Shown: positions 57,172 through 64,000 of the stretch, piece after piece
Layout of the letters: each line of letters starts with the position of its first letter
How positions within the stretch are numbered: the stretch's first letter is position 1
DNA from: SIG589 sp045652465
Lineage (GTDB): Bacteria > Bacillota > Clostridia > Oscillospirales > Acutalibacteraceae
Length of the DNA: 64,000 nt
NCBI GenBank assembly: GCA_045652465.1
Contig: JAZRUI010000015.1
Span: forward strand, 1 to 64,000
Reading direction: 5' to 3'
Made by a program: the position numbers and the translations under genes
Notes under the pieces: generated by a model
Seen by the model: only the letters and a program-made list of their open reading frames with translations
Told to the model about the DNA's origin: nothing
Database searches by the model: none

Positions 57172-57204
57172 ATATACGACAAAATGTAAAATATATACGA
57201 CAAA
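57172..57204. promoter_or_regulatory. direct repeats above the promoter
   Basis: Two exact copies of ATATACGACAAA (57172-57183 and 57193-57204) are 21 nt apart, two helical turns, ending 3 nt from the -35 box. They resemble an activator or repressor binding pair on one DNA face. Confidence 0.6.
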
Positions 57205-57244
57205 TTTAGACAAAATCCCCCATCGCGCACCCGAGATAAAAAAC

Positions 57245-57271
57245 AAAGCGAGGTGAATCACACCTCGCTTT
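57245..57271 (-). terminator. terminator of the second LicC-like gene
   Basis: The minus-strand stem AAGCGAGGTG / CACCTCGCTT is followed by TGTTTTTTAT. The arms match those at 59597 and 63411. Confidence 0.88.
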
Positions 57272-57289
57272 TCTTATGCTTTTATAAAT

Positions 57290-57997
57290 TTAGTTTGCAA
57301 AGAGTTTTTCGGCGGCTGCCAAATCCTCATGATTGTCGATTTCGAACCATCTTCCGCAAAGGGGGCAGGCCTTGAAAACAACATCGCCGAGAATATCGTT
57401 AAGCGCAACCTCGCTCCACATCTTGAGTTCGCCTTTGTCAACAATATATTCCTTGCATTTAGCGAAAAATGCAGCAGCTCCTGCGGAGTCGAACTTATAG
57501 ACATCGATAGAAGAGCCGAGAGCATCCTCTTTGGTGATTGTCTTGGCGATTTGAATAAGGCGGCCATCGCGCTCGATAACCTTCATGGACTCTTCGTTAT
57601 AATTTCCGATATCGGTAACGATAGCGTTGGGATGAGAGAATGCGAGAAGCTCCTTTATAACGGAAGAATCAAAAAATACATCCGCATTCATCATAAGGCA
57701 ACCATCGGTTCCGATGCTTTGGAATCCCAAATATGCGGAATACATATTGTTGGTTGTTGCATAATCAACGCTCTCGATAATCTTTATTTCAGGCCATTCG
57801 GCTGAAACGGCGTTATTAAGAACCTCGGCCTTGTAGCCCGAAATAATGGTAATATCGGTAATGCCGTTTTCATGAAGGTTCTTGATTTGCTTGAAGAGGA
57901 TAGGCTCTCCGTTAACGGGAACCAAGGATTTGGGAAGATTATCGGTTATGGGGGCAAGCCTTGAGCCGAATCCGGCAGCGAGAATAAGTGCTTTCAT
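57290..57997 (-). CDS. LicC-like cytidylyltransferase (phosphocholine cytidylyltransferase family)
   Basis: A 235-residue nucleotidyltransferase. AAGFGSRLAPITDNLPKSLV is the canonical NTP site with catalytic Lys; YATTNNMYSAYLGFQ matches the LicC substrate loop, and MNADVFFD carries the metal Asp. LicC makes CDP-choline from phosphocholine for surface decoration; the LicD gene at 28.5 kb could use the product. Related proteins also activate other phospho-alcohols or sugars, so choline is only probable. MKALILAAG is preferred as start, with GGAG 9 nt upstream. No choline kinase or transporter is adjacent. Confidence 0.82.
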   Translation of the reverse strand: MKALILAAGFGSRLAPITDNLPKSLVPVNGEPILFKQIKNLHENGITDITIISGYKAEVLNNAVSAEWPEIKIIESVDYATTNNMYSAYLGFQSIGTDGCLMMNADVFFDSSVIKELLAFSHPNAIVTDIGNYNEESMKVIERDGRLIQIAKTITKEDALGSSIDVYKFDSAGAAAFFAKCKEYIVDKGELKMWSEVALNDILGDVVFKACPLCGRWFEIDNHEDLAAAEKLFAN

Positions 57998-58148
57998 TTT
58001 CAATTTCTCCATTTTCAGTCACATTTTTATTCTATAATATGGCGCCGATTCAATTTGACATCTGCAAGGTCATTATAGCACGCTATCAAAAATAATGCAA
58101 CCCTCATAAACCCGCCAATTAAGTTTTTTCATTTCGCTAAAAAGATAA

Positions 58149-58568
58149 TCAAAACGGGCATTCCTCTCCGTATCGCAGGTCGGATAAGTCGTGCGTTTCC
58201 ATATTGATGCAGTCATCCTTAAAACCGGTCGGCAGTTTTAATATTGGATAGGCCGACCCGCTGTTTTGAAAACCGTTTGCGAAACAGGCGAGCAGCTGTG
58301 TTGTAAGCACGCTCATCACGATAGTGTCGAATCCTCTTCGGTCATCGGACATAAGAGAATAGGCCGCAAATTCAGACATAAAAATAAAAAGCGGGATTAG
58401 CGCTTTAGGGGAGGTTGCGCCCTCATCGTAAAGGCTCAAAAAACGAAAAGTGTCGCATAAGAGGTCGCGAAAAACGCATTGGCTTGTAGGCGCTTGCCCC
58501 AACGCCGCGTTTGCAAGGTAGCTCCAACGCTTTTTCAAGTTTGCGATTTCGGCTATATCGATATGCAT
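58149..58568 (-). CDS. hypothetical protein, 139 residues
   Basis: I do not recognise a family. The product is probably soluble and helical, starting MHIDIAEIANLKKRW, with Leu/Phe/Ala-rich amphipathic helices in the middle (PLFIFMSEFAAYSLM) and a polar end ETHDLSDLRYGEECPF. Start chosen at the ATG after AAGGAGGGA; in-frame upstream codons up to 58640 have no ribosome site. It stands alone between the LicC-like gene and a terminator. Confidence 0.6.
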   Translation of the reverse strand: MHIDIAEIANLKKRWSYLANAALGQAPTSQCVFRDLLCDTFRFLSLYDEGATSPKALIPLFIFMSEFAAYSLMSDDRRGFDTIVMSVLTTQLLACFANGFQNSGSAYPILKLPTGFKDDCINMETHDLSDLRYGEECPF

Positions 58569-58643
58569 AATGCAATCCCTCCTTTTTGATAATTCTATTT
58601 TATCAAAGGATATGTTCCGTTTTTGCCCCATATAAAACAAAGA

Positions 58644-58668
58644 AGCGGAGTGAAATTTTCACTCCGCT
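58644..58668 (-). terminator. terminator-like hairpin between two hypothetical genes
   Basis: A 12-bp perfect stem AGCGGAGTGAAA / TTTCACTCCGCT with a 1-nt centre (effective loop a few nt). On the minus strand it is followed by TCTTTGTTTTAT. It lies just after the stop of the 58675 gene. Confidence 0.75.
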
Positions 58669-58674
58669 GTTTGT

Positions 58675-59523
58675 TTAAAATATAAGCCGGTATATATTTC
58701 CGTGCCCATCCGAATAATAGCAGGTGTCATCTTCAAAATCTATTAATTCGGGCTCGTTTGTTAAACCGAAATCCGAAAAATAGAACACCTCTTTTTGCTT
58801 GTTTTGCTTTGCATCAATCAGTCTTATAGCGGGAGGATTCTCCTTATTGTTGGCAAAACCCTCAAGAGAATATATGATTCCCTTATGCAAACAAGCGCCC
58901 TGAACATATTTGTGATATTCGCAGTCAAAAGAATCTATAACATCCTCTTTTTGCAGGATTACTCGTTTTGCATCAAAGGCATCATCATATTTTCCGCTGT
59001 TAACATCGGGCAGCTTAAAGGAAAAATACCTTGTGTTTTTTTCTTCATCACGCATAGTGAAGGCATAAAGAAGAGAATTTTCGGTATCAACAACAAAGTT
59101 GCCGTAAGGGCGAACATCGCAGCCGTTTTTGGATTTCCAAAGCGGGTCTTCAACGAAACCTATCTCAATGAGTTGCACAAGGGTTGTTGAAAACGCGGCT
59201 TCATTTCTTTGCAAACGATAAACGCAGGTTATGCCCTTCTTTTTGTTATCCGCATTTGCGTAGTTGTTATAAATATTGCAGTATAGCAGCGGGAACTCAT
59301 CGTTCTCGTTATAACGAGCGTTGCCGAACACAACCGAATTGCAGTGGGGAACAATAACCTCGGATTTATCCAATAAAAATTGGGAAACAGGGATAGATTT
59401 TTGGGATAACTCATCCGTCCGATACACCGAGCAATTACCCTTTGCATCAAATCGAAATAGGTATCCGTTATATATAGCGCCATCCTGGCCAAAGATTATT
59501 TGCCCTATTTTTTTAATCTCCAT
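58675..59523 (-). CDS. uncharacterised protein, probable beta-propeller
   Basis: A 282-residue protein with no signal peptide. Strand-rich segments recur: GAIYNGYLFRFDAKGNCSVY, LLYAFTMRDEEKNTRYFSF, GACLHKGIIYSLEGF and CYYSDGHGNIYRLIF, a blade-like spacing suggesting a beta-propeller. I recall similar proteins in gut clostridia, without assigned role. Start MEIKKIGQIIFG was chosen because GGAG lies 8 nt before it. Flanked by terminator-like hairpins, so probably monocistronic. Confidence 0.65.
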   Translation of the reverse strand: MEIKKIGQIIFGQDGAIYNGYLFRFDAKGNCSVYRTDELSQKSIPVSQFLLDKSEVIVPHCNSVVFGNARYNENDEFPLLYCNIYNNYANADNKKKGITCVYRLQRNEAAFSTTLVQLIEIGFVEDPLWKSKNGCDVRPYGNFVVDTENSLLYAFTMRDEEKNTRYFSFKLPDVNSGKYDDAFDAKRVILQKEDVIDSFDCEYHKYVQGACLHKGIIYSLEGFANNKENPPAIRLIDAKQNKQKEVFYFSDFGLTNEPELIDFEDDTCYYSDGHGNIYRLIF

Positions 59524-59596
59524 ATGCAACGCTCCAAAGCAGTTTAATTTATTGCAATTATACCGCATCGACTCAAAAAAGTAAATCCATACAAAA

Positions 59597-59625
59597 CAAG
59601 CGAGGTGAATATCACCTCGCTTTTG
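59597..59625 (-). terminator. terminator of the AraC gene
   Basis: Stem AAGCGAGGTGA / TCACCTCGCTT with a 3-nt loop; minus-strand tail TGTTTTGTAT. Confidence 0.85.
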
Positions 59626-60393
59626 TTATAAGCCTATATTTTTTCTATATTGTGTTGGCGTGATTTCAAAATTTTCTTTAAAGCAACGATTAAAACTTCG
59701 CAACGAAATGAATCCGCTGTCATACGCGCATTGGAGGATAGAAAGCGTGGTATTTTCTAAAAGATAACACGCATGACTGAGCCGAAAATGTATTACATAA
59801 GAGTTGAATGAAAGACCCGTAGATTTTTTGAAGTAACGGGAAAGATATGAATAATCGTAGCCTGTTTCCTTCGAAAGATTTGATAGCGAGCAAACCCCAT
59901 TAAAATTTGATTCAACAAACGAGAATATTTTATATAATAATTTTTCGTTTTGGAATTGTTTATTATCATAGGTGGCGGTTTTATCAAATTGACCACACAA
60001 CGAATACAAAACCCCTTTTTTATCGGCGGAGGATGAGTCGGCCCCTAATCCTGCAAGGGCATTCACAAGATATTCATCCGGTTGAAATTTGTTGCTTTGC
60101 GGAAGCTTATCGGAAACCTTGGTGGCATAAGCCTGCACAAGTTGAGGCGAGAAAATACAAAGAATATGCTCACTTTCGGTGGATTCCAATGAGTGAATTT
60201 GATTTGGAAAAATCAAAAGTGCCTCTTTTTCCTTAAGGATAAAAGATTTATCATCAACCGTTATAGTCATCTCTCCCGAACGAATCACAATAACTTCAAA
60301 ACATTGATGCAGGTGCGCAGGGAAGCTAAAATTAAAGTTTTTTTCTATTTTTAAATAATCAGGGGTTCCAAAATGGTTGTATTGATAAAACAT
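59626..60393 (-). CDS. AraC-family regulator, probable xylose-gene regulator
   Basis: A 255-residue regulator with an N-terminal cupin-type sensing domain (FSFPAHLHQCFEVIVIRSGE, LIFPNQIHSLES) and a C-terminal two-HTH AraC domain (LSNLSKETGYDYSYLSRYFK and ILQCAYDSGFISLRSFNRCF, ending TPTQYRKNIG). It is divergent from xylB-xylA, which are its likely targets. Direct repeats in the intergenic region overlap its own promoter, consistent with autoregulation. GGAGGG directly precedes the ATG at 60393; an upstream extension to 60453 runs through the promoter. Confidence 0.86.
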   Translation of the reverse strand: MFYQYNHFGTPDYLKIEKNFNFSFPAHLHQCFEVIVIRSGEMTITVDDKSFILKEKEALLIFPNQIHSLESTESEHILCIFSPQLVQAYATKVSDKLPQSNKFQPDEYLVNALAGLGADSSSADKKGVLYSLCGQFDKTATYDNKQFQNEKLLYKIFSFVESNFNGVCSLSNLSKETGYDYSYLSRYFKKSTGLSFNSYVIHFRLSHACYLLENTTLSILQCAYDSGFISLRSFNRCFKENFEITPTQYRKNIGL

Positions 60394-60402
60394 ATTCCCT
60401 CC

Positions 60403-60463
60403 AAAAGTCAAATATTGTCTATATATTATAGGATATATTGCGAGAAAAGTCAAATTGTTTGCG
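60403..60463. promoter_or_regulatory. promoter of the AraC gene and direct repeats
   Basis: On the minus strand TTGACT (60453-60448), 17 nt and TATAAT (60430-60425). AAAAGTCAAAT occurs at 60403-60413 and again at 60445-60455, 42 nt apart (four helical turns), the second over the -35 box. AraC-family proteins often bind such direct repeats. No clear promoter for xylB was found; TTGCGA and a weak -10 near 60464 are the best candidates, as expected for an activator-dependent promoter. Confidence 0.6.
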
Positions 60464-60496
60464 ATATGCTAATAAAAAAAGGGAAGGGGCAAAAGT

Positions 60497-61975
60497 GTGA
60501 AATATTATATAGGCGCCGACCTTGGAACCTCGGCACTAAAGTTATTATTGGTCGATGGTTGCGGCAAAATTGTCAAAATTGCAACGAGATCATATCCAGT
60601 TGAGTATCCGCAACCGGCGTGGAGCGAGCAAAACCCCGATGACTGGTGGAATGCTTTCTTGTCGGGTGTAAAGGAATTAACAAATGAGATAGACACCTCG
60701 CAAATTAAAGGCATAGGCGTAGGCGGCCAAATGCACGGCCTTGTTATGCTTGATGAAAGCGACAATGTTATTCGCCCTGCCATACTTTGGAACGATGGTA
60801 GAACTGATAAAGAAACTGCTTATCTTAATGAGGTGATAGGCAAAGAAAAACTGTCGCAGCAAACTGCCAATATCGCTTTTGCAGGGTTCACTGCGCCAAA
60901 GATTCTTTGGGTTAAAAACAACGAACCTGAAAACTTTGCGAAAATCAGCAAAATAATGCTTCCAAAAGACTATCTAAACTATAAACTCACAGGTGTGCAC
61001 TGCACGGATTATTCCGATGCATCGGGTATGCTTTTGCTGGATGTTAAAAATAAATGCTGGTCTAAAGAGATGTTGGAAATTTGCTCGGTTTCGGAAAAAC
61101 AAATGCCCAAGCTCTTTGAAAGCTATGAAACAGTTGGCGCTTTGCTTCCCGAAATAGCAAAAGAGTTGGGACTTTTGGAAAATGTAACTGTTGTTGCAGG
61201 CGCGGGGGACAACGCGGCAGCGGCAATCGGCACAGGCACAGTAATTGATGGCAAGTGTAACATATCTTTGGGAACATCGGGCACGGTGTTTATTTCTTCC
61301 GATACCTTTGCGGTGGATGAACAAAATGCATTACATTCATTTTGCCATGCTAACGGCAAACATCATCTTATGGCTTGTATTCTTTCGGCGGCATCTTGTA
61401 ACAAATGGTTTTGTGACGATATTCTCGGCACAAACGATTACAAGACCGAGGAAGCGGTTATAACCGATGACGACCTTGGTAGAAATGATGTATTTTTCTT
61501 GCCTTATCTTATGGGAGAGCGTAGCCCCATAAACGATACCGATGCAAGAGGAACATTTATGGGCATGCGTTTGGATACAAAACGCAAGGATATGCTTCTT
61601 GCAGTTCTCGAGGGTGTAGCTTTTGCCATAAGGGATAATTTTGAGATTGCAAAAGAGCAGGGCATAAATATCACCTGTAGCAGCCTTTGCGGCGGCGGTG
61701 CGAAGTCGGAATTGTGGCAAAAGATTCTTTGCAATATTCTTAATGTCGATATTACGCTGTTGCAAACAGAGCAGGGCCCCGGTTATGGTGCGGCAATGCT
61801 TGCAATGGTTGGTTGCGGCGAGTTCGCCAATGTTAAGGAATGTGCCAATGCTTTTGTAAAGTTTAAAAAGACGATAACCCCCGATGCCGATATATCGTCT
61901 CGTTATGAAATGCAGTATAACAAATTCAAGCAAATCTATCCAACGCTTAAAAATCTATTTAAAATAATAAAGTGA
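60497..61975 (+). CDS. xylB: xylulokinase
   Basis: FGGY-family kinase of 492 residues phosphorylating D-xylulose to xylulose 5-phosphate. Landmarks are YIGADLGTSALKLLLVD (ATP/phosphate loop), GVGGQMHGLVMLD, AILWNDGRTDKE, the catalytic Asp in GAGDNAAAAIGTG, SLGTSGTVFIS and GGGAKSELWQKILCNIL. It starts with GTG, supported by GGGAAGGGG upstream. It leads the xylBA operon and is followed by xylose isomerase after 11 nt, completing the isomerase pathway of xylose use. Confidence 0.94.
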   Translation: MKYYIGADLGTSALKLLLVDGCGKIVKIATRSYPVEYPQPAWSEQNPDDWWNAFLSGVKELTNEIDTSQIKGIGVGGQMHGLVMLDESDNVIRPAILWNDGRTDKETAYLNEVIGKEKLSQQTANIAFAGFTAPKILWVKNNEPENFAKISKIMLPKDYLNYKLTGVHCTDYSDASGMLLLDVKNKCWSKEMLEICSVSEKQMPKLFESYETVGALLPEIAKELGLLENVTVVAGAGDNAAAAIGTGTVIDGKCNISLGTSGTVFISSDTFAVDEQNALHSFCHANGKHHLMACILSAASCNKWFCDDILGTNDYKTEEAVITDDDLGRNDVFFLPYLMGERSPINDTDARGTFMGMRLDTKRKDMLLAVLEGVAFAIRDNFEIAKEQGINITCSSLCGGGAKSELWQKILCNILNVDITLLQTEQGPGYGAAMLAMVGCGEFANVKECANAFVKFKKTITPDADISSRYEMQYNKFKQIYPTLKNLFKIIK

Positions 61976-61986
61976 GGCAACTAAAA

Positions 61987-63303
61987 ATGAATGAGATTTT
62001 TTCAAATATTCCAAAAATCAAGTATGAGGGCAGTGATAGCAAAAATCCGCTTTCGTTCAAGTATTACAATCCGGACCGTGTTATAATGGGCAAACCCATG
62101 CGCGAGCATTTGCCCTTTGCTATGGCTTGGTGGCATAATCTTTGTGCCGCAGGCACCGATATGTTCGGTAGAGATACAGGCGATAAATCCTTTGGCGCCG
62201 AAAAAGGCACAATGGAACACGCAAAAGCAAAGGTTGATGCAGGCTTTGAATTTATGCAAAAGCTCGGCATAGAATATTTTTGCTTCCATGATGTTGACCT
62301 TGTGCCCGAAGCGGAAGATATTAAAGAAACGAATAAGCGCCTTGATGAGATAACCGATTATATTCTTGAAAAAATGAATGCGACCGGCATTAAGTGCCTT
62401 TGGGGAACCGCCAATATGTTCTCAAACCCCCGTTTTATGAACGGCGCAGGCAGCACAAATTCGGCTGATGTTTTTTGCTTTGCGGCAGCGCAGGTTAAAA
62501 AGGCACTCGACCTTACCGTAAAACTCGGCGGCAAGGGTTATGTATTCTGGGGCGGCCGAGAGGGCTATGAAACCCTTCTCAACACCGATATGAAATTCGA
62601 ACAGGAAAACATCGCCCGCCTTATGAAAATGGCGGTTGATTATGGCCGTTCTATCGGATTCAAGGGCGATTTCTATATTGAACCTAAACCGAAAGAGCCG
62701 ATGAAGCATCAGTATGATTTTGATGCCGCAACCGCGATTGGATTTTTGCGCCAGCATGGTCTTGACAAGGATTTCAAGATGAATATTGAGGCCAACCATG
62801 CAACCCTCGCAGGTCACACCTTCCAGCACGATTTGAGGGTTTCGGCTATGAACGGCATGCTCGGCTCCATTGATGCCAATCAGGGCGACCTGCTTCTCGG
62901 CTGGGATACCGATGAGTTCCCGTCCAATGTGTATGAGGCAACTATGTGTATGTATGAGGTGCTCAAAGCAGGCGGCCTTACAGGCGGATTTAATTTCGAC
63001 TCGAAAACACGCCGTCCAAGCTATACCGCTGAAGATATGTTCCACGCATTCATCCTCGGTATGGACACCTTTGCATTAGGCCTTATCAAAGCGGCGGAAA
63101 TAATTGAAGACGGAAGAATTGATTCCTTTATTGATGAACGATATTCTTCCTTTAAGGCAGGCATCGGTAAAAAGATAGTCGAAGGAAGCACTACATTGAC
63201 CGAGCTTGCAGCGATTGCCGAGGATATGGGCGCACCCGCGCTCCCCTCAAGCGGCAGACAAGAATATTTGCAAAGCATCATTAACGAAATTATGTTTAAA
63301 TAA
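61987..63303 (+). CDS. xylA: xylose isomerase
   Basis: D-xylose to D-xylulose isomerase, 438 residues, a TIM-barrel of the longer class II type. Seen are MAWWHNLCAAGTDMFG, YFCFHDVDLVPE (catalytic His), YVFWGGREGYETLLNTD, IEPKPKEPMKHQYD, the metal-binding EANHATLAGHTFQHDLR and SIDANQGDLLLGWDTDEFP. Start MNEIFSNIP is 11 nt after the xylB stop; an earlier in-frame ATG at 61972 overlaps that stop. Order B-A under a divergent AraC regulator. No xylose transporter is in the window. Confidence 0.95.
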   Translation: MNEIFSNIPKIKYEGSDSKNPLSFKYYNPDRVIMGKPMREHLPFAMAWWHNLCAAGTDMFGRDTGDKSFGAEKGTMEHAKAKVDAGFEFMQKLGIEYFCFHDVDLVPEAEDIKETNKRLDEITDYILEKMNATGIKCLWGTANMFSNPRFMNGAGSTNSADVFCFAAAQVKKALDLTVKLGGKGYVFWGGREGYETLLNTDMKFEQENIARLMKMAVDYGRSIGFKGDFYIEPKPKEPMKHQYDFDAATAIGFLRQHGLDKDFKMNIEANHATLAGHTFQHDLRVSAMNGMLGSIDANQGDLLLGWDTDEFPSNVYEATMCMYEVLKAGGLTGGFNFDSKTRRPSYTAEDMFHAFILGMDTFALGLIKAAEIIEDGRIDSFIDERYSSFKAGIGKKIVEGSTTLTELAAIAEDMGAPALPSSGRQEYLQSIINEIMFK

Positions 63304-63321
63304 ACAAAATCCAAGCATAAA

Positions 63322-63373
63322 ACTCCTTGCCTTGCGGATACGAACAGTAACCTTGCAAGGCAAGGAGATTTTA
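63322..63373 (+). terminator. terminator of xylBA
   Basis: A 13-bp perfect stem CTCCTTGCCTTGC / GCAAGGCAAGGAG with a 19-nt loop, then ATTTTATTT. Confidence 0.8.
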
Positions 63374-63410
63374 TTTGGCGATACATAGTGTAGTAAATAG
63401 ATATAAACAA

Positions 63411-63438
63411 CAAGCGAGGTGAATTTCACCTCGCTATT
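63411..63438 (-). terminator. terminator of the right-edge gene
   Basis: Stem AGCGAGGTGAA / TTCACCTCGCT, minus-strand tail TGTTGTTTAT, immediately after the stop codon. Third copy of the AAGCGAGGTG arm. Confidence 0.8.
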
Positions 63439-64000
63439 TTAATCGTAAAATTTGTTTCCTGCCCAACAACTTAAATGTCGGCAATTATATATTTTGGCAT
63501 CAGGTACACACTCTTTTGCAATCGAACGCACCAATTCATACACTGATATTTTTCCTTGTCCACAACAAAAAATGCATTTTGGATTAATGATTTTAATTTG
63601 TTCCTTGATTAAATCGCCATAACTATTAATATAGTTGGATAGTTGCATGTCGTCACACGCGCCATATCCGCCGCGTTTGTTAAGGTTCATATATGCACAT
63701 TCATAGTAATTTATATTTTCTTCAAACGCGTTTCGCAAATACCACTCCATATTTCTATGATATCTATTCCAATATGAGTCATCAATTTTTTCTCCGCTGA
63801 TTTCTTTTTCGGTATTTTCTTTAAACCAAAACGCATCCTCATATTCGCCCTCTGGCTTATCCCTACAAGTGTTTGATTCTTTAAGAATAAATAACACACC
63901 GTTAAATTTATCACTTAAAAAACCGTCAGCACTGAAAGAATTTCTAAAAGTCTCGATTGTGGGGATTTGGTCATCTTTTTTAGGAAAGGTTATTTTACAG
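63439..64000 (-). CDS. partial gene, possible uracil-DNA-glycosylase-like fold
   Basis: The frame is open from the right window edge to the stop at 63439, so the N-terminus is missing; the visible 187 or so residues begin KITFPKKDDQIPTIETFRNS. GVLFILKESNTCRDKPEG, YECAYMNLNKRGGYG, IINPKCIFCCGQGK and CRHLSCWAGNKFYD are the most conserved-looking parts. KES near the start, an NLNK block and the iPKcIfccG strand recall the UDG-like superfamily, but catalytic residues cannot be confirmed, so this is tentative. A GTG at 63897 is an internal codon, not the start. Confidence 0.55.
   Translation of the reverse strand, partial: CKITFPKKDDQIPTIETFRNSFSADGFLSDKFNGVLFILKESNTCRDKPEGEYEDAFWFKENTEKEISGEKIDDSYWNRYHRNMEWYLRNAFEENINYYECAYMNLNKRGGYGACDDMQLSNYINSYGDLIKEQIKIINPKCIFCCGQGKISVYELVRSIAKECVPDAKIYNCRHLSCWAGNKFYD

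Overview
The window looks like a chromosomal segment of an anaerobic, low-to-mid-GC Bacillota bacterium, most likely an uncultured gut-type Clostridia. The reasons are strong AGGAGG-type ribosome binding sites, frequent TTG/GTG starts, near-consensus sigma-A promoters with 17-nt spacers, Gram-positive style lipoprotein and DacA genes, rubrerythrin, Rnf-type membrane proteins, and sugar catabolism aimed at plant and host glycans. No outer-membrane genes, phage genes, insertion sequences or CRISPR arrays were recognised. The organism assignment is an inference from gene content.

Layout: (1) 1-202, two tRNA genes (Thr, initiator Met) and their promoter. (2) 222-3105, a zinc uptake operon zur-znuA-znuC-znuB read leftward, with a perfect 25-nt Fur/Zur palindrome just after its promoter. 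(3) 3118-5390, a divergent, reduced Rnf-like operon (D, a tiny protein in the G position, E, A) without rnfB or rnfC, then a D-Ala-D-Ala carboxypeptidase, a nitrilase-GDPD fusion and a YgjV-like membrane protein. (4) 8.8-14.2 kb, rubrerythrin, a PAP2 phosphatase, an amino-acid:sodium symporter, a methionine gamma-lyase-like enzyme, a small Cys protein, a frameshifted SLOG-family gene and a small XRE regulator. (5) 14.2-18.3 kb, intracellular GH130 and two GH123/DUF4091 paralogues. (6) 18.3-18.8 kb, a non-coding region holding a candidate structured RNA and a short terminated minus-strand transcript. (7) 19.3-37.1 kb, a 17-gene exopolysaccharide/capsule operon from one consensus promoter: PglE/C/D-like priming genes, five GTs, pyruvyl transferase, FrhB-like Fe-S protein, LicD, EpsG/Wzy, Wzx and a UDP-L-QuiNAc/FucNAc-type trio. 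(8) 37.2-45.1 kb, SDR, GH3 beta-glucosidase, OPA-type transporter with a LicC-like enzyme, a divergent XRE-cytidylyltransferase fusion regulator, and a TPR/DUF4037 pair. (9) 45.1-57.2 kb, an 11.7-kb gene for a 3,901-residue secreted protein, preceded by its own small XRE regulator. (10) 57.3-64 kb, a second LicC-like gene, two uncharacterised genes, an AraC regulator divergent from xylB-xylA, and a truncated gene at the right edge.

How they may work together: the capsule operon, LicD, two LicC-like cytidylyltransferases, the GDPD fusion, the OPA transporter and the phospholipase-D-like domain inside the giant secreted protein form a loose theme of phosphodiester head-group salvage and surface decoration. 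That link is inference only, and no choline kinase was seen. The most unusual items are the giant beta-helix/PLD-like/LamG protein, the regulator fused to a degenerate IspD/TarI-like domain with mirrored operators at 42.4 kb, the reduced Rnf operon lacking expected cysteines, and the unassigned RNA locus at 18.5 kb.
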